Shown in pieces: positions 22,476 to 32,981 of a stretch of 64,000 bases of DNA. Within the stretch, counting starts at the first letter, position 1, and every line of letters begins with the position of its first letter. The translations under genes were made by a program, and so were the position numbers. A model generated the notes under the pieces. The model was not told the DNA's origin. It saw only the letters and a program-made list of their open reading frames with translations, and searched no databases. The stretch comes from Chamaecrista fasciculata (lineage: Eukaryota > Streptophyta > Magnoliopsida > Fabales > Fabaceae): positions 124,001 to 188,000 of the forward strand of contig QANZ01052808.1 in assembly GCA_003254925.1 (NCBI GenBank), in the 5' to 3' direction.

Positions 22476-22840
22476 GGTGAAAACTTTATTTAGGTATTTC
22501 AATTATAAGGTGACTTTCATTTTGGTCCTTAAATATTTTTTGTTTTGTTTGATTTTTAGTTAAGATGGAAAGTCTTCTTCCTTGTTAATTACATTTTAGA
22601 GATAAATTTGTGATTGTTTTTTTTAAGAAAGATTTTTTTTCTCTCTATTAACTTAGTTATTATAACATATATGAAGGAGAAATTGTTTAAGTCAGGTGTT
22701 AGTTCAAATATAATGACATAAATCAAATTGAATAATGAACAAGTGAAGAAGAATTTAAGGATCACAATGAAATAAAAAATAGTTTAAGGACCAAAATGAA
22801 ATTTATCTAATAAGTTTGGGATCAAAATGAATTTTTAACC
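22476..22840. mobile_element. Fold-back MITE downstream of the purine permease
   Basis: Starts GGTGAAAACTTTATTT and ends in the near-complement AATGAATTTTTAACC. Internal TCATTTTGGTCCTTAAA pairs with TTTAAGGACCAAAATGA. Flanks are TA-repeat on both sides, so the target duplication (TATATATAT) cannot be confirmed. It may form part of the 3' transcribed region of the permease. Confidence 0.55.
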
Positions 22841-22849
22841 TATATATAT

Positions 22850-23413
22850 ATATATATTTAGTATTAGAATCGGTCAGTCTGATATGAAGTGAGGATATGA
22901 GATTTTATATAATAAAGCAAAAGGTATTTTACCATTATTAGATAAACTGTGTTTTAATTTGCTTATAATGAAGTGTTATTTGTTTTGGTGCTAGATAAAT
23001 GGTATGTTTTCGGAGATAATATGCATTAATTATTTTACTTTATTTCGGAAGCTTGTATCATATTTTTACATTAGATGATCTTGCTACATGTGATATCGTA
23101 TTGGATAATTGGAATCCTATAAACTAGTTAAATTTATGAACAACTTTATTTATGGAGAGAAATAGAAACCACTAATGTTGTTAGAACCAAACGTTTATAT
23201 CGGTTTGAAGGTTTCTCGGAGAACGTAAAGTGTGGGTTGAATTATGAGGAAATTATGTTTTGTTAGTTGGATCGTTTTGAAGATAGGATTGAAGATAATC
23301 AAATGATATGATGAGTTGGACTAATAAAATGTTCAAAAATTGAAGATTTTTTTTTAAATAATGGTTTGTTATTATTACCTTATACTCGTGTTTAAAATAT
23401 TTGTCTTTTGTTA
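22850..23413. other. Spacer, no gene seen
   Basis: AT-rich sequence without a recognised gene or paired repeat. Confidence 0.5.
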
Positions 23414-23911
23414 GGTTAAATTTTTAAATCGGTCTCAAAAGTATGTGGTATATTTTAAATTAATTCTAAATATTTAATTTATTTTAGATTGTTCTTACGT
23501 GTTTTTTTTTTATGATTTTTCACTTTTAATTTTAAATTTACATTTGAAGTACATTTTGACATTATTCACCAATAGTTCTCATTGAGTAGAAAAGAAAATT
23601 ACGAGTGTAACATATAGCGTTAAATTTGTTGCAACTAACTTTTGAAATTCAATTTGACATTGTTTGCTGAAAATTCAATTAAATAGAGAAAAAACTTGTT
23701 AAAAGAATTTCTTACTTTCAAACTAATCGCATTTGAATTTGAAACAAAAGAAATATAATTATATTCACTATTTTAAGACCAAAAGTAAAAAAAATATGAT
23801 AACATATAGGATCAAACTGAATGAAACATTTTGGATCAAAAACTGAATGAAACATTCAAGACAAATTTAAAATCTATCACATATTTTTAGGACCAATATG
23901 GATATTTGACC
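23414..23911. mobile_element. Fold-back MITE
   Basis: Left end GGTTAAATTTTTAAATCGGTC and right end ATGGATATTTGACC are imperfect inverted repeats. The subterminal GTATGTGGTATATTTTAAATT pairs with AATTTAAAATCTATCACATA. The flanks do not show a clean 9-base duplication. Confidence 0.5.
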
Positions 23912-24715
23912 TGTTTAGCTTAACTCTTGATTTTGACTAATTGAATCTATTACCTCGTAACTTCATTTCTCATCCTTGACCAACTTTTTCAAATGTTGAT
24001 AGAAACAAATAGGAATAGAGGCTAAAGGTAAAGTGCACATTTTACAGGTCTTATCTGGACGTGCTCCTTTAATCTCTCTTTGACTCTTTTTCTTTTCTAT
24101 TTATGCTAAGTACTTCAATTAATTAAGAGTCCCAAATCCTTAATTTATATATCTACATTTCATTTGTTGTATATGCCTATAGTATTATATATGGTCGCCA
24201 CTGGCCAAAGTAATATTAATTGGCTAACACTTCAAGTTCAAATTTCCTATTTAAGTTCGTGACTTGAATCATCATTGTCGTGACATTAATTAATAGCTCG
24301 TATTAATTGCATCTATTATGTATCATTTACTAACTTGTCGGCTACGTCTTTATTTATTCATTTTTTTAATGTTGACCGGCCATCAGTACAACATTTCTTC
24401 ATATCACGAATGATATATTTGGATATTCATACCTTTAAATTTATATTAAATAATAAATAAGTTTTAAATAATCAAAATATATAATTTAAAACGTTGGGTT
24501 GTTTTTTTTTTTTAAAAAAATAACGTACTTTCAGGTCTTTTGATAAATAAATAAAGATTTAGGGTCTTTTTGTCAAGCAATTTTCTTTTGAGTCTTCTTT
24601 GTAATTTATTAAGGTTTTTGGGCAAAAGAAAGAGTGACGAGAAATGCCCAATTTAGCCCAACATTTTAGAAAAATAATAAAAACCCAATTGAAAATATAA
24701 ATATAAATAGAGAAA
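23912..24715. other. Spacer, no gene seen
   Basis: AT-rich sequence with no supported gene. Confidence 0.5.
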
Positions 24716-25083
24716 ATATATTATTTAGTCCCTGAATTTATACTGAGTTAATTAATCAGTCTTTGAATGATAAAAATATACTACTTAATCTCTAAATTAT
24801 TGCAATTGACAACGATTTAATCCTTGAGATAAAAAAAATTCAGTAAAATTCAATAACCAAATACTATCAAAAAAAAATTTCAACGAACAAAAAGTACTAA
24901 TTTAGTATAAATTCAGAGACTAAAAAATATAAAACCAATTCAAATTTAAGGACTAAATTGTCATTAAGAACTAAATAATTGACGATTGAAATATTTAAAG
25001 AATCAAATAGTGTATTTCATTTATTTAGAGATAGAAAAAGTAACTCAATATAAATTTATAAATTAAATAATAAATTTTCTCGG
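24716..25083. mobile_element. Fold-back MITE
   Basis: The left arm GAGAAAATATATTATTTAG pairs with the right arm TAAATAATAAATTTTCTC, and TTTATACTGAGTTA pairs with TAACTCAATATAAA. It is AT-rich and non-coding. TATAAAT words lie on both flanks. Confidence 0.55.
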
Positions 25084-25409
25084 TATAAATATATAACAAA
25101 GCCCATTTTAAAGTTTAAACCAAAAAAAAAAAGAAAGAAATAAAAGATAGCCCAAACTTTATGTTGAGAATTGATAGCACATGCTCACTAAAAAAATCAA
25201 AACAAAACAAATACTCATAGTGACCCAAACCAGCCCAAGTCATACATTTGATGCTCTAGTTTCAAAATTGTCTTGGAACAAATGAAGCAGCCTCGCCTGT
25301 CAAGCTGTCACCATCTTTTTCCTCTTTCTTTCTTTTCTTTTCGTTTCAGTCCTTAAAGCCTCCATTTTTGGCCGCCGCTACCATAAAATTTAGAGGACCA
25401 AATTGTAAG

Positions 25410-25500
25410 CGAATGTCCTTTTCATAAAGATTTTTCTGAATCCCATCCCTCTCTCTCTATAAATGGCACCAAATCAAACCAAATCAAGTCGTACAATGTC
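25410..25500 (+). repeat. TATA-containing direct repeat, copy 1
   Basis: The stretch from GTCCTTTTCATAAAG through CTATAAATGGCACC to AAATCAAGTCGTACAA recurs at 27342-27426 with the order of parts shifted, as in a tandem array interrupted by the element at 25560-27324. CTATAAATGGCACC is a good TATA box. Confidence 0.7.
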
Positions 25501-25859
25501 CTTATGACCAAAACCTTTTTTTCCCTTCACCAAATCAAACCAAATGAGTGAATGACTTAGGCCCAGTTCGTTTCCGTTTTGATTATAATCTGTTTTGATT
25601 ATAATCAAAATAAACATGTTCGTTTACGTTTTTTTCCTGATTCAATTATAATCATGATTCTTAAATAATCAAACACACTCAATTACACTTATACCCCTAT
25701 ACATAAACCTATAATTACCTATACTCTAATACATTCAATCACCCATCACAAGGGCAAAATAGTCATTTAATCTGAATATTGGGCCATGTTGTAAATACTT
25801 ATTGTTTGTCTTGGGCTAAAATGTTATTTTGCCCAGATTATTTAGGGATGAAATTGTCA

Positions 25860-26005
25860 TTTTAGCCACTCCTTTCTTTCTCTCTCTCCTTTCTCGTCTC
25901 TCTCTGGTCTCTCTCTCCCCCCTTCCTCTCTCTCGTCTCTCCCGATCTCCCTCTCTCTCGTCTCTCCCGATCTCCCTCTCTCTCGTCTCTCCCTCTCGTC
26001 TCATG
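25860..26005. repeat. CT-rich minisatellite-like tract
   Basis: The motif CTCTCGTCTCTCCCGATCTCC is iterated with small variations. It opens frames on both strands that encode Arg/Glu or Ser/Leu repeats, which are not considered genes. Confidence 0.7.
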
Positions 26006-26118
26006 ACTTCCATGTATCAAACCCACAAAAATGGAGCTTCTTCTTCCTGAACTCAAACCCAACATCGCTTTGTTTGATTTCATTTTCTGGTTCCCAAATT
26101 GGATTGATTTTTTTTTTT

Positions 26119-26222
26119 GAGCAAAAGGAGAATGGATTGAGAGAGAGAGATGAAGGAAGATTGAAGAATAAGAATCTGAATTTTTTTTTTTTTTGAGCAA
26201 AAGGGGAATTGATTGAGAGAGA
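26119..26222. repeat. Short direct duplication in the captured segment
   Basis: A poly-T run followed by GAGCAAAAGGAGAATGGATTG (26119-26139) recurs as GAGCAAAAGGGGAATTGATTG (26195-26215), about 76 bases apart. Confidence 0.7.
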
Positions 26223-26249
26223 GGGAGGGGAAATGAGTAGGATTGAAGT

Positions 26250-26714
26250 TTTGAGGAATTGAGCCGGTGCCTGCGCAGGAGACTTGGGAGGTGACGCCGG
26301 TGCCGGAGAAACAGGGGAAGATCTGCCAGATAAAACGACGACGATTAATTTCTGACCCTTTTCGCAATTCCCATCTCCACCGATAAAATAAAATGGTCCA
26401 GATCGATCGAACTTGAAGATGGAATTTCCATCTTCGAATTTCTTAATGGGGTTTTTGGTGTTGCATTTGTCGTAGTCATCCTTGTTCACCACCAAAACAG
26501 AGTCCGAGCCCTTCTTGTACTTAAAAACTACAATAACAATATTAATTATATTACACCATGTCAAAAAAAATAAAGAAACAAAACTTGGAAAAGTAAAAGA
26601 ACGAAAAAGCTCACCAATAGTGTCATTGATGAGGAATCTGTTTCTTTCAGCCCAGTGATTGTATCCCTCAGAAGGGTTTAAAACCCATCCACTTCGTCCT
26701 CCAACGTAGAACAC
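26250..26714 (-). pseudogene. Captured early nodulin-like (phytocyanin) gene fragment
   Basis: Minus-strand exon parts: 26714-26615 and 26527-about 26250, with a GT donor at 26614-26613 and an AG acceptor before 26527. Together they encode a near-complete plastocyanin-like domain: VGGRSGWVLNPSEGYNHWAE, FKYKKGSDSVLVV, the Cys of DDYDKCNTKNP, FDRSGPFYFIGG, and NCEKGQKLIVVVL with the second disulfide Cys. A Pro/Ala/Ser-rich stretch follows. Early nodulin-like proteins are secreted, GPI-anchored and lack copper ligands; this fragment fits. No in-frame ATG or signal peptide is found upstream before a stop near 26795, and the GPI tail is replaced by unrelated sequence. The 87-nt intron is itself open and in frame. 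The fragment lies inside the transposon at 25560-27324 and is probably not a functional gene. Confidence 0.75.
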
Positions 26715-27341
26715 GTAGGCATGAGAGATAGTAGGATTGAACGAGTGAGAGATAGAATGGGGGAGTGAATTTACAATTTTTGTGCCTTTTTTTTAGGAGA
26801 AAATGAAGAAAAATTTCGGGTCCGCGTGCGTGCCTATCTTCTCTCTCATCTGCTGCGAATCGGTGCACCGATTTTCTTCGCTGGTGCACTGAATGTCGAC
26901 ACTCAAAGACACTTTAATCCTGGTTGGTGCACCGTTTCGTAGGCAAAAAATGAAACGGTGCACCGATTCGGAAAAACATCCCCCAACCTACTCACAAAAA
27001 TAATCAAGATTTCACGTTTTTCAAGGCAAACAGTAACATTTTTGTTTTTTTTCAAAACAACAATCACATCCAAACACACTTTTATTATAATCAAATCACA
27101 CCTTACTTTTTCTAACTTTTTCTTCCATTTATACCCCTATACAATTTATCAATTTCCTTACTTTTTATCCACCTACCACAATCATTACATACCCATTTTA
27201 ATAATTTCACACCAAATAATCAACAAACATCCAAACACCACTACAAAAATAATCAAATTTGATTATAATCAAACCATGATTATAATCAAAACAAATTTTA
27301 AAAAAAACGGAAACGAACTGACCCTTACTTTTATATACAAA

Positions 27342-27426
27342 AAAAATCAAACCAAATCAAGTCGTACAAGGTCCTTTTCATAAAGATTTTTCTGAATCGC
27401 ATTTCTCTCCCTATAAATGGCACCAT
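27342..27426 (+). repeat. TATA-containing direct repeat, copy 2
   Basis: Second copy of the sequence at 25410-25500, with AAATCAAGTCGTACAAGG, GTCCTTTTCATAAAGATTT and CTATAAATGGCACCA in that order. It is followed by a leader-like sequence. Confidence 0.7.
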
Positions 27427-27780
27427 TTAGAGAGAGTTTTTCAGCGAGCGAGGTTTAAGATTTTCCGGCGAGTTCCTTGATTTTTCCAGCAAAGTTGGGG
27501 CTTTTCCTTGGTGGGTTTCTCGCTTCCTTTCTTCTCAGTTTAGTCCCTCTGTCTTTTCTTTGTGTTTGTGTTTATTACATTTCGGGGTCTACTCTGTTTG
27601 TTCAAAGTTCCATCTAAAAAGTCCCTTCCTGGCCACCGGTATGGGAGAATCAGAGGGGTGAACCTGGCTTGTTCTGAGCATAGCAAGTCCCCCTCATTGT
27701 TCCATGTTTCCATACCCAGTGGTCTAGCCGATCGGACACAAATTTTGGAACACTCAGGGACCGAAATGTAAAGGTGTCAA
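27411..27780 (+). promoter_or_regulatory. Orphan promoter and leader-like region
   Basis: The TATA box CTATAAATGG (27411) is followed by pyrimidine-rich sequence with CCGGCGAG and TTTCTCGCTTCC words and more balanced composition than its surroundings. A 69-codon frame (27562-27771) follows, but its first codon has no supporting context and no family was recognised. This may be the 5' end of a gene whose body is lost, or a transcribed leader of unknown kind. Confidence 0.25.
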
Positions 27781-28440
27781 AGTTTTCTGTGCCTCTTTCT
27801 GTTTTGTCCATGGAGCCATGGACCTAAAAGAAACTTTTCGTTGTTTACTGGGACTGGAATGGAAAGATTTTGAAAAAGAAGTTTTTGTAAAATCAAACTC
27901 TCGGGCCATTCTGCATCTGTCCAATTTCACTTGGTCTCTAAGCTGATATTACAGAGTACACCCATTATGTCTTCTATGTTTTCATTTTAGGTTGCTTTTG
28001 GATTGGAAAGTTAAGGTAAAGGAGGATAAAGGAACGGGGGAGGTAATAAAAGAGAGGTAAATGATTTGTGTTATAAAGGAAGTTTTTAGTAAATATTGTT
28101 TGGGAAAATGAGAGATAAAGGAGGAATTATGATTTGAAATTATTTTAAAGGGTATGTAATGATTGTGGTGGGTTGAAATAATTGTTTTGATATTTTAAAT
28201 TTGTATAGGGGTAAAAATGGTAAAAATAATTGAGTGTTTTTTTTGTGTTTGATTTGATGTTAATAAAGTAATATGATGTAATGATTGTCTCGAAATTTGT
28301 GTTAAAGGAAAAGTTAATAAAAGAGATTTTTGTAGTGGTAAGGTAAAGGAGGATAAATATGTGAATGTGGGACCAAAATGTAATTTTTGAAAACTGAATT
28401 GTAAATTTTTTGGGACTAGATTATATATTTTTCCTGTTTA
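27781..28440. other. Spacer with possible transposon remnant
   Basis: TTAAGGTAAAGGAGGATAAAGG (near 28012) recurs as GTAAGGTAAAGGAGGATAAAT (near 28338), suggesting a degraded repeat. No gene was recognised. Confidence 0.35.
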
Positions 28441-28469
28441 TTGTCTTTTAATTTTATTTTAAAATTTTG

Positions 28470-29040
28470 ATACTACAAAAAATATTACACATCTATATAA
28501 TAGAGGAGGGACCAAAATGTATATTTTATGGGGTATGAGTATTTTTCTAAATTTTGTTCTTCAATAGTTGCAGAACCAATATATCTATATCTATATGTCT
28601 TTGCAAAATAAGATGTATATAGTACAATAACCCTAAACCCTAAACCAATATGTATATTTTTTTATATGAATTATATATTTTTTCTCAATAGTATATAGTA
28701 CAAAAAATATTATCCATATATATACGGGAATAGTGACAAAACTGAAAAATTTTGAGATTCGTAATCTATAACTTTTTTCTTATATTATTTTTTTTTCACC
28801 ACAAAAAAATTACTCATATATGTGTTAGAGTAGGGACCAAACTGTAATTAAATTTTCACACCAGCAAAAATATATTTTTTCTCATTAATTTTTTTAAAAT
28901 ATGGTTATAAAAATTTTCACACCGCCAACAATATTACCTTGGAATCTGATTACACTAAAAAAATATTATTAAAGATGGACTTATCTGTAATTTTTGTTGT
29001 CGAATGAGACAACAAAAAATATTACCCATATACTNATAAA
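28470..29040 (+). repeat. Irregular interspersed repeat of a roughly 50-base motif
   Basis: A core reading ACAAAAAATATTACCCATAT and, where complete, a trailing TAGGGACCAAACTGTA occurs around 28478, 28692, 28803, 28926 (weak) and 29010, at unequal spacing (about 85-215 bases). It is probably a degraded array. The ambiguous base at 29035 lies in the last copy. Confidence 0.5.
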
Positions 29041-29059
29041 ATAAAATAAAAAAAATTGA

Positions 29060-29210
29060 GAACCGCCGGTCCGGTCCAGCGGTTGGACCCGAGTTTCCGG
29101 TTCTTGGCCGATTATTTCCAGTCCAACTATCATTTTGATTCAAATGGTTGAACCAACTCACTCATCTTTTCGGCTAGCGGTCCGGTCGGTTTTTCACAAA
29201 AATGGTTTGA
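29060..29210. other. GC-rich segment with repeated CCGGTCCGG words
   Basis: GCCGGTCCGGTCCAGCGGTT and later AGCGGTCCGGTCGG resemble subterminal repeats of DNA transposons, but no paired ends were found. Confidence 0.25.
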
Positions 29211-30440
29211 ACACTTATTTTTCCTCTAAATTAAGATTTAAGAGTTCAGGTAAAAAAAAAAAATTTAAGAGTGTGTTCTTTACATGAACTTACTATATTT
29301 TAAATTTTGTTACGTTGGTATCTCAAGAAACAAATTTGAATGATTAAAGGTTTAAGTTTATGTTGGTTGGCGTGATGGCATGCTCAATACTGGTGGGTAT
29401 CAAACATCAATCAGTTATTGATGCACTTAACTCCATTCTTTTTTGGCCAGAAGAAAACTATCTTTATTGGAAAAACACCACAAAAAAATGTAGAAAATTG
29501 GGAGATTGGAGAAGGACTAAACTGAAAATAAAAATTATTAAACAAGGACTACAATTACAATTTGTACCTCACACTTTTATAACTCACAATTACTCACTTC
29601 TCACTCAATCACTCAACACGCACCACTTCTTCACAATTTCCTTACTCACACACACTCTGCTACTTGGCTACACTTAACACTCTTTGTCACTTTGCCACAC
29701 ACACAATGACTACCATCATATGTCATATATATATAGGTACCCAAAGTCGGTGCTTCTCTCTGCCACCGCCATATACACTAATTATTATTTTCTTTATACT
29801 AGATGCTTCTAGTGTCTCCTACTTTATAATATCTAAATGTTTAGAACTATCTAGAGAGCAATTGAAGATATTACCAAGGATTAATCTAGAGTGAGATGTT
29901 GGTAGAGAATTCTAGAAAGAGATAGATTTATAGAGAGAGAGGAAGTCGATGATTTTCAACAAAAAATACAAGCACAGGATCCGAAACATATACACAAAAA
30001 GAGCCAAATTGCAAGAAGCAACATAGCCAAACTAAACAAAAACAGAAAAAGAAACAAAGCTAAACAGCAGAAAAAACTTAGCCAACTCCCCTACGAGACA
30101 CAGTAGCAACATCACTACAATCACAAGCAATAATGGAAGCTAAAGGTGATGGGGGTATCAAATATCAATCAATTATTGATGCACTTAACTCCATTAGTAG
30201 TTGGGGTTTGCTGAATTACTTACTGGTGGGTGGGTCTATTTAACTTTTTTTTACCTTTACAAATCAATTCTTAAAAAATAGGTTGAAAGGATTAAATAAT
30301 ATTATCTTTACAATTAACAATGATTAAAGTATATAAACTAGAAAAAGAATGAATTGTTCACTTATATATCTTTTTAAGGGTCAAATTATATGTTTATTCT
30401 ATAAATCAAAATGCCACATACATGGACTTGGCTAAGGGAA
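29211..30440. other. Spacer with a 45-base direct repeat
   Basis: GGTATCAAACATCAATCAG followed by TTATTGATGCACTTAACTCC occurs near 29395 and again, slightly diverged, near 30151. The open frames at 29360 and 29664 have no recognisable product. The rest is AT-rich. Confidence 0.35.
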
Positions 30441-30571
30441 GAGGAATAAAATGACAAAGATAGTAAAATGAGTAAATGGTTTTTTCTGTATCAGATTTCA
30501 GTAGATAAAGGAAAAATTTAAAGATGAAGATATCTTATTTGAGCTAAGGGGAGCTCAACGTCCAAAGACTA
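30441..30571 (+). repeat. Direct repeat flanking the Gypsy remnant, left copy
   Basis: Matches 32843-32981 with few differences (one 8-base indel), beginning GAGGAATAAAATGACAA and ending GTCCAAAGACTA. This is far longer than the 4-6 bp target duplication of LTR retrotransposons. Confidence 0.85.
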
Positions 30572-30584
30572 TACACTCATGTTC

Positions 30585-32087
30585 TCAAGATGAAGATATC
30601 TTAATGAACCTTGACGGGAGGCGTCCCAGTCTGATCAGGTTCTCAATTTCGTCCTTCAAGACGATACACTCATCCGTGGTGTGTCCTTCGGTTCCGTGAT
30701 ACCTACAATACTTGTTGGTATCCACATTTCGCCCTGCTCTCCTGGGGCGGTCTGGGAGTCTTGGTAGGAGATCTGTGTTGGCGATTTCACGGAAGATTTC
30801 CGATTGGGACACAACAAGAACTGTGTAGACTGCATGTCTTCCCCTAGGTGGGGATCGAGGACGCCGGGAGTAATCCCTACCCCTTGGCGTTTGGGTCCCA
30901 CCAGTTTTCTCTGAGCCTTTGCCGTATGGCTTTTTCGCGTCTGGTTCTATTCTCGCGAAGCGATCGCGCTGGGTTTTGTCTAGATCTTCTTTCGTTATGA
31001 ACTCCTCAGCCATTGAGAGAAGCTCACCAACGGATTTGGGGGCCCTATGAGTGAGCTCCTTATGCGCGTGGCCTGGTCTGATTCCTGCTAGGAATGAGTA
31101 CACCGCGATTTTGTCGTCCACCTCTTTGATGCTTAGCAATGTTTTGTTGAACTTTGCCAAATAATCCCGCAGCGACTCTCCCTTGTTCTGTCTGATGTCG
31201 GTCAAGACCGCCATCGGCTGCTTATACACCTTGCTGGTGGCGAATCGTTTCTTAAACATGTCCTCCAGGTCCTTGAAGCAGTGTACTGACCCTGCTGGGA
31301 GTTTTGAGAACCAATCTAGAGCTGGTCCTTCTAGAGTTATAGGGAAAAGCTTGCACCTCTGAGGATCTCCTAGATTGGAGATGTTCATGGCGGCCTTGAA
31401 GCTGAGTAAGTGGTCTTCCGGGTCCTTTTCGCCTGTGTAAGGCGTCAGCTTCATAAGCATTTTGTAGTTCTTGTCGAGTTCCACAGCCTGCACATGAGGG
31501 GCGAAGATTCCCTCCGCCAGTTGGGGCGTTCTCGCCGGTCCCACCGGATTGGTTGGTGGCGCCGGTTCCTGGGCGCTCATAGGTTGGTACATTCCAGTGG
31601 ATCCTCCGTAGACGCCGTATCTGGGGTAATACTGAGGATAGTACCCCTGAGGATAATAGTAACCCTGGGGTGGGTAAGCGTAGGCGCCTGACCAAACTTG
31701 TTGCTGGGTGGCTTGAGTGGTTTGACTGGGAGCTATCACTTGAGCAGGTGGAGGGTTATTAATGGGTGCTTGCTGTTCTTGGTTCCCTGGATTTGCTTCT
31801 GGAGGTATGGGCTCTGGGTCAGCTTCTTCAGCAACTCGCTTTCCCTTGCCCATGACCATGTCTCGGATGTCTTTGCGCAGTGCTTCCATCTCTATGCGCA
31901 TGTCGGCCTTGAGTGCAGCGATCCTGTCCTCATCCGTTATGGTGATCTGCTCCCCAGGCGCTGGGTTGGGCAGTGCGGGAGCTTCTTGAATGGTAGGGAA
32001 CCTCGGAGGAGGAGCGAGCGTCGAATCCTGCATAGATTGAGCCACTGAGCCTCCCGAGGTCTGTTGATCAGCTGGAGTGGATGTCAT
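30585..32087 (-). pseudogene. Ty3/Gypsy gag polyprotein, cut at its C-terminal end
   Basis: A long minus-strand frame starting at an ATG at 32087 shows a Pro/Gln/Tyr-rich N-terminal part, then the retrotransposon gag core (LTPYTGEKDPEDHLLSFKAA, LPAGSVHCFKDLEDMFKKRF, GESLRDYLAKFNKT, FLAGIRPG). A variant zinc-knuckle-like segment CRYHGTEGHTTDEC follows. Gag forms the particle that packages element RNA. The frame runs into host sequence after RLPSRFIK, so the end of gag and all of pol (protease, reverse transcriptase, integrase) are missing. The gag frame itself has no stops, so the loss is fairly young. It needs another element for mobility, if it is mobile at all. Confidence 0.85.
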
Positions 32088-32842
32088 CTTTCTCTCTGGT
32101 TCGATGAACACACAGGTTAAAAAGGCAATAAATATAGACAAAAATTCACGTGAGTCAACCTACGAGTTCATGTGCAGAAAGAAAAATATGAATCTAGATC
32201 AACAATCTGATAAAAATTTAAATAGGACTTTGAATGAAAAGTCCCCACAGACGGCGCCAGTGATGAACCTGGTTTTGGCCGGAGGGCTTTACCTGGTTCG
32301 ATGAAGCAACTCTGGGTCGGAAGTCGCCTGCAAGTTAATGAATGCACAGGGGTGGCCCTGCGATTCACCTCCGCTGCTTAAGTTAGTAAGAGATTGAGCA
32401 CAATAATCTGTGTAAAATGGCTAGAGTGCGTACCTTTGTCCAGCGTGAAGGGCTTGCCTTTTATACTGGTGGAGGATGATCTGATGAGATCTTTCCATAT
32501 TTGGTTGGATGGCTGATTGTGATCTCAACCGATTTGGCTGATCTGATTGTGATCTTCAGCTGATCTGATTGTGATTCTTGGCTCCTACATACTTTCCTTT
32601 CCTGTGAGAATGCCTTGGTGGGCAAGACGCTATTAATGAGAGAATCAATCAGGGGAATCCTAATTGACCTCTAATTGATTACTGTATGATCTGGTGACGT
32701 TTCCTTATGTAGACGCCCTATCGTTGGCGTTCTCGTCTAATGTAGGACCATTTAGCGTTCACGCCTTGGTGATCCCTTTGTTGGGCTTTGTTCGCCAATA
32801 GTTCGTATCTTTTGGGCCTCCAAGTTATTGGGCCTATTATCA
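30604..32842 (-). mobile_element. Truncated Ty3/Gypsy retrotransposon: 5' LTR, primer site and gag only
   Basis: On the minus strand the element runs from its LTR (32842-32261), through a primer-binding-like site TGGCGCCGTCTGTGGGG (32259-32243), to gag. It stops abruptly near 30604 with no pol and no 3' LTR. The left breakpoint carries a 17-base host sequence (AAGATGAAGATATCTTA, 30587-30603) copied from 30521-30537. Confidence 0.8.
32261..32842 (-). mobile_element. 5' LTR of the Gypsy remnant
   Basis: On the minus strand it starts TGATAATAGG and ends GGTTCATCA, with inverted TGAT/ATCA ends. A TATA-like AGTATAAAAGGC lies at about 32457-32468. It directly adjoins the primer-binding site. Confidence 0.75.
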
Positions 32843-32981
32843 GAGGAATAAAATGACAATGATAGTAAAATGAGTAAATGGTTTTTTTTGTATCAGACTA
32901 TCAGATTTCAGTAGATAAAGGAAAAATTTAAAGATAAAGATATCTTATTTGAGCTAAGGGGAGCTCAACGTCCAAAGACTA
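32843..32981 (+). repeat. Direct repeat flanking the Gypsy remnant, right copy
   Basis: Second copy of 30441-30571. Its first base is immediately next to the LTR end. Confidence 0.85.

Larger units (their letters stand above)
25560..27324. mobile_element. PIF/Harbinger-like element carrying a captured gene fragment
   Basis: Terminal inverted repeats: left GGCCCAGTTCGTTTCCG, right complement GGGTCAGTTCGTTTCCG. The subterminal GATTATAATCAAA motif occurs on both sides. TTA triplets at 25557-25559 and 27325-27327 match the 3-base target of PIF/Harbinger elements. No transposase frame is present. The interior holds a minus-strand early-nodulin-like phytocyanin fragment and a CT-rich low-complexity tract (25870-26000). 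Confidence 0.8.

Noticed and set aside
26958..27383. 141-codon plus-strand frame
   Set aside because: It spans the right terminal region of the PIF/Harbinger-like element and host sequence. Its composition reflects AT-rich repeats.
28631..28646. Two telomere-like CCCTAAA units
   Set aside because: Too short to be an interstitial telomere; such motifs also occur as common plant telo-box elements or by chance.
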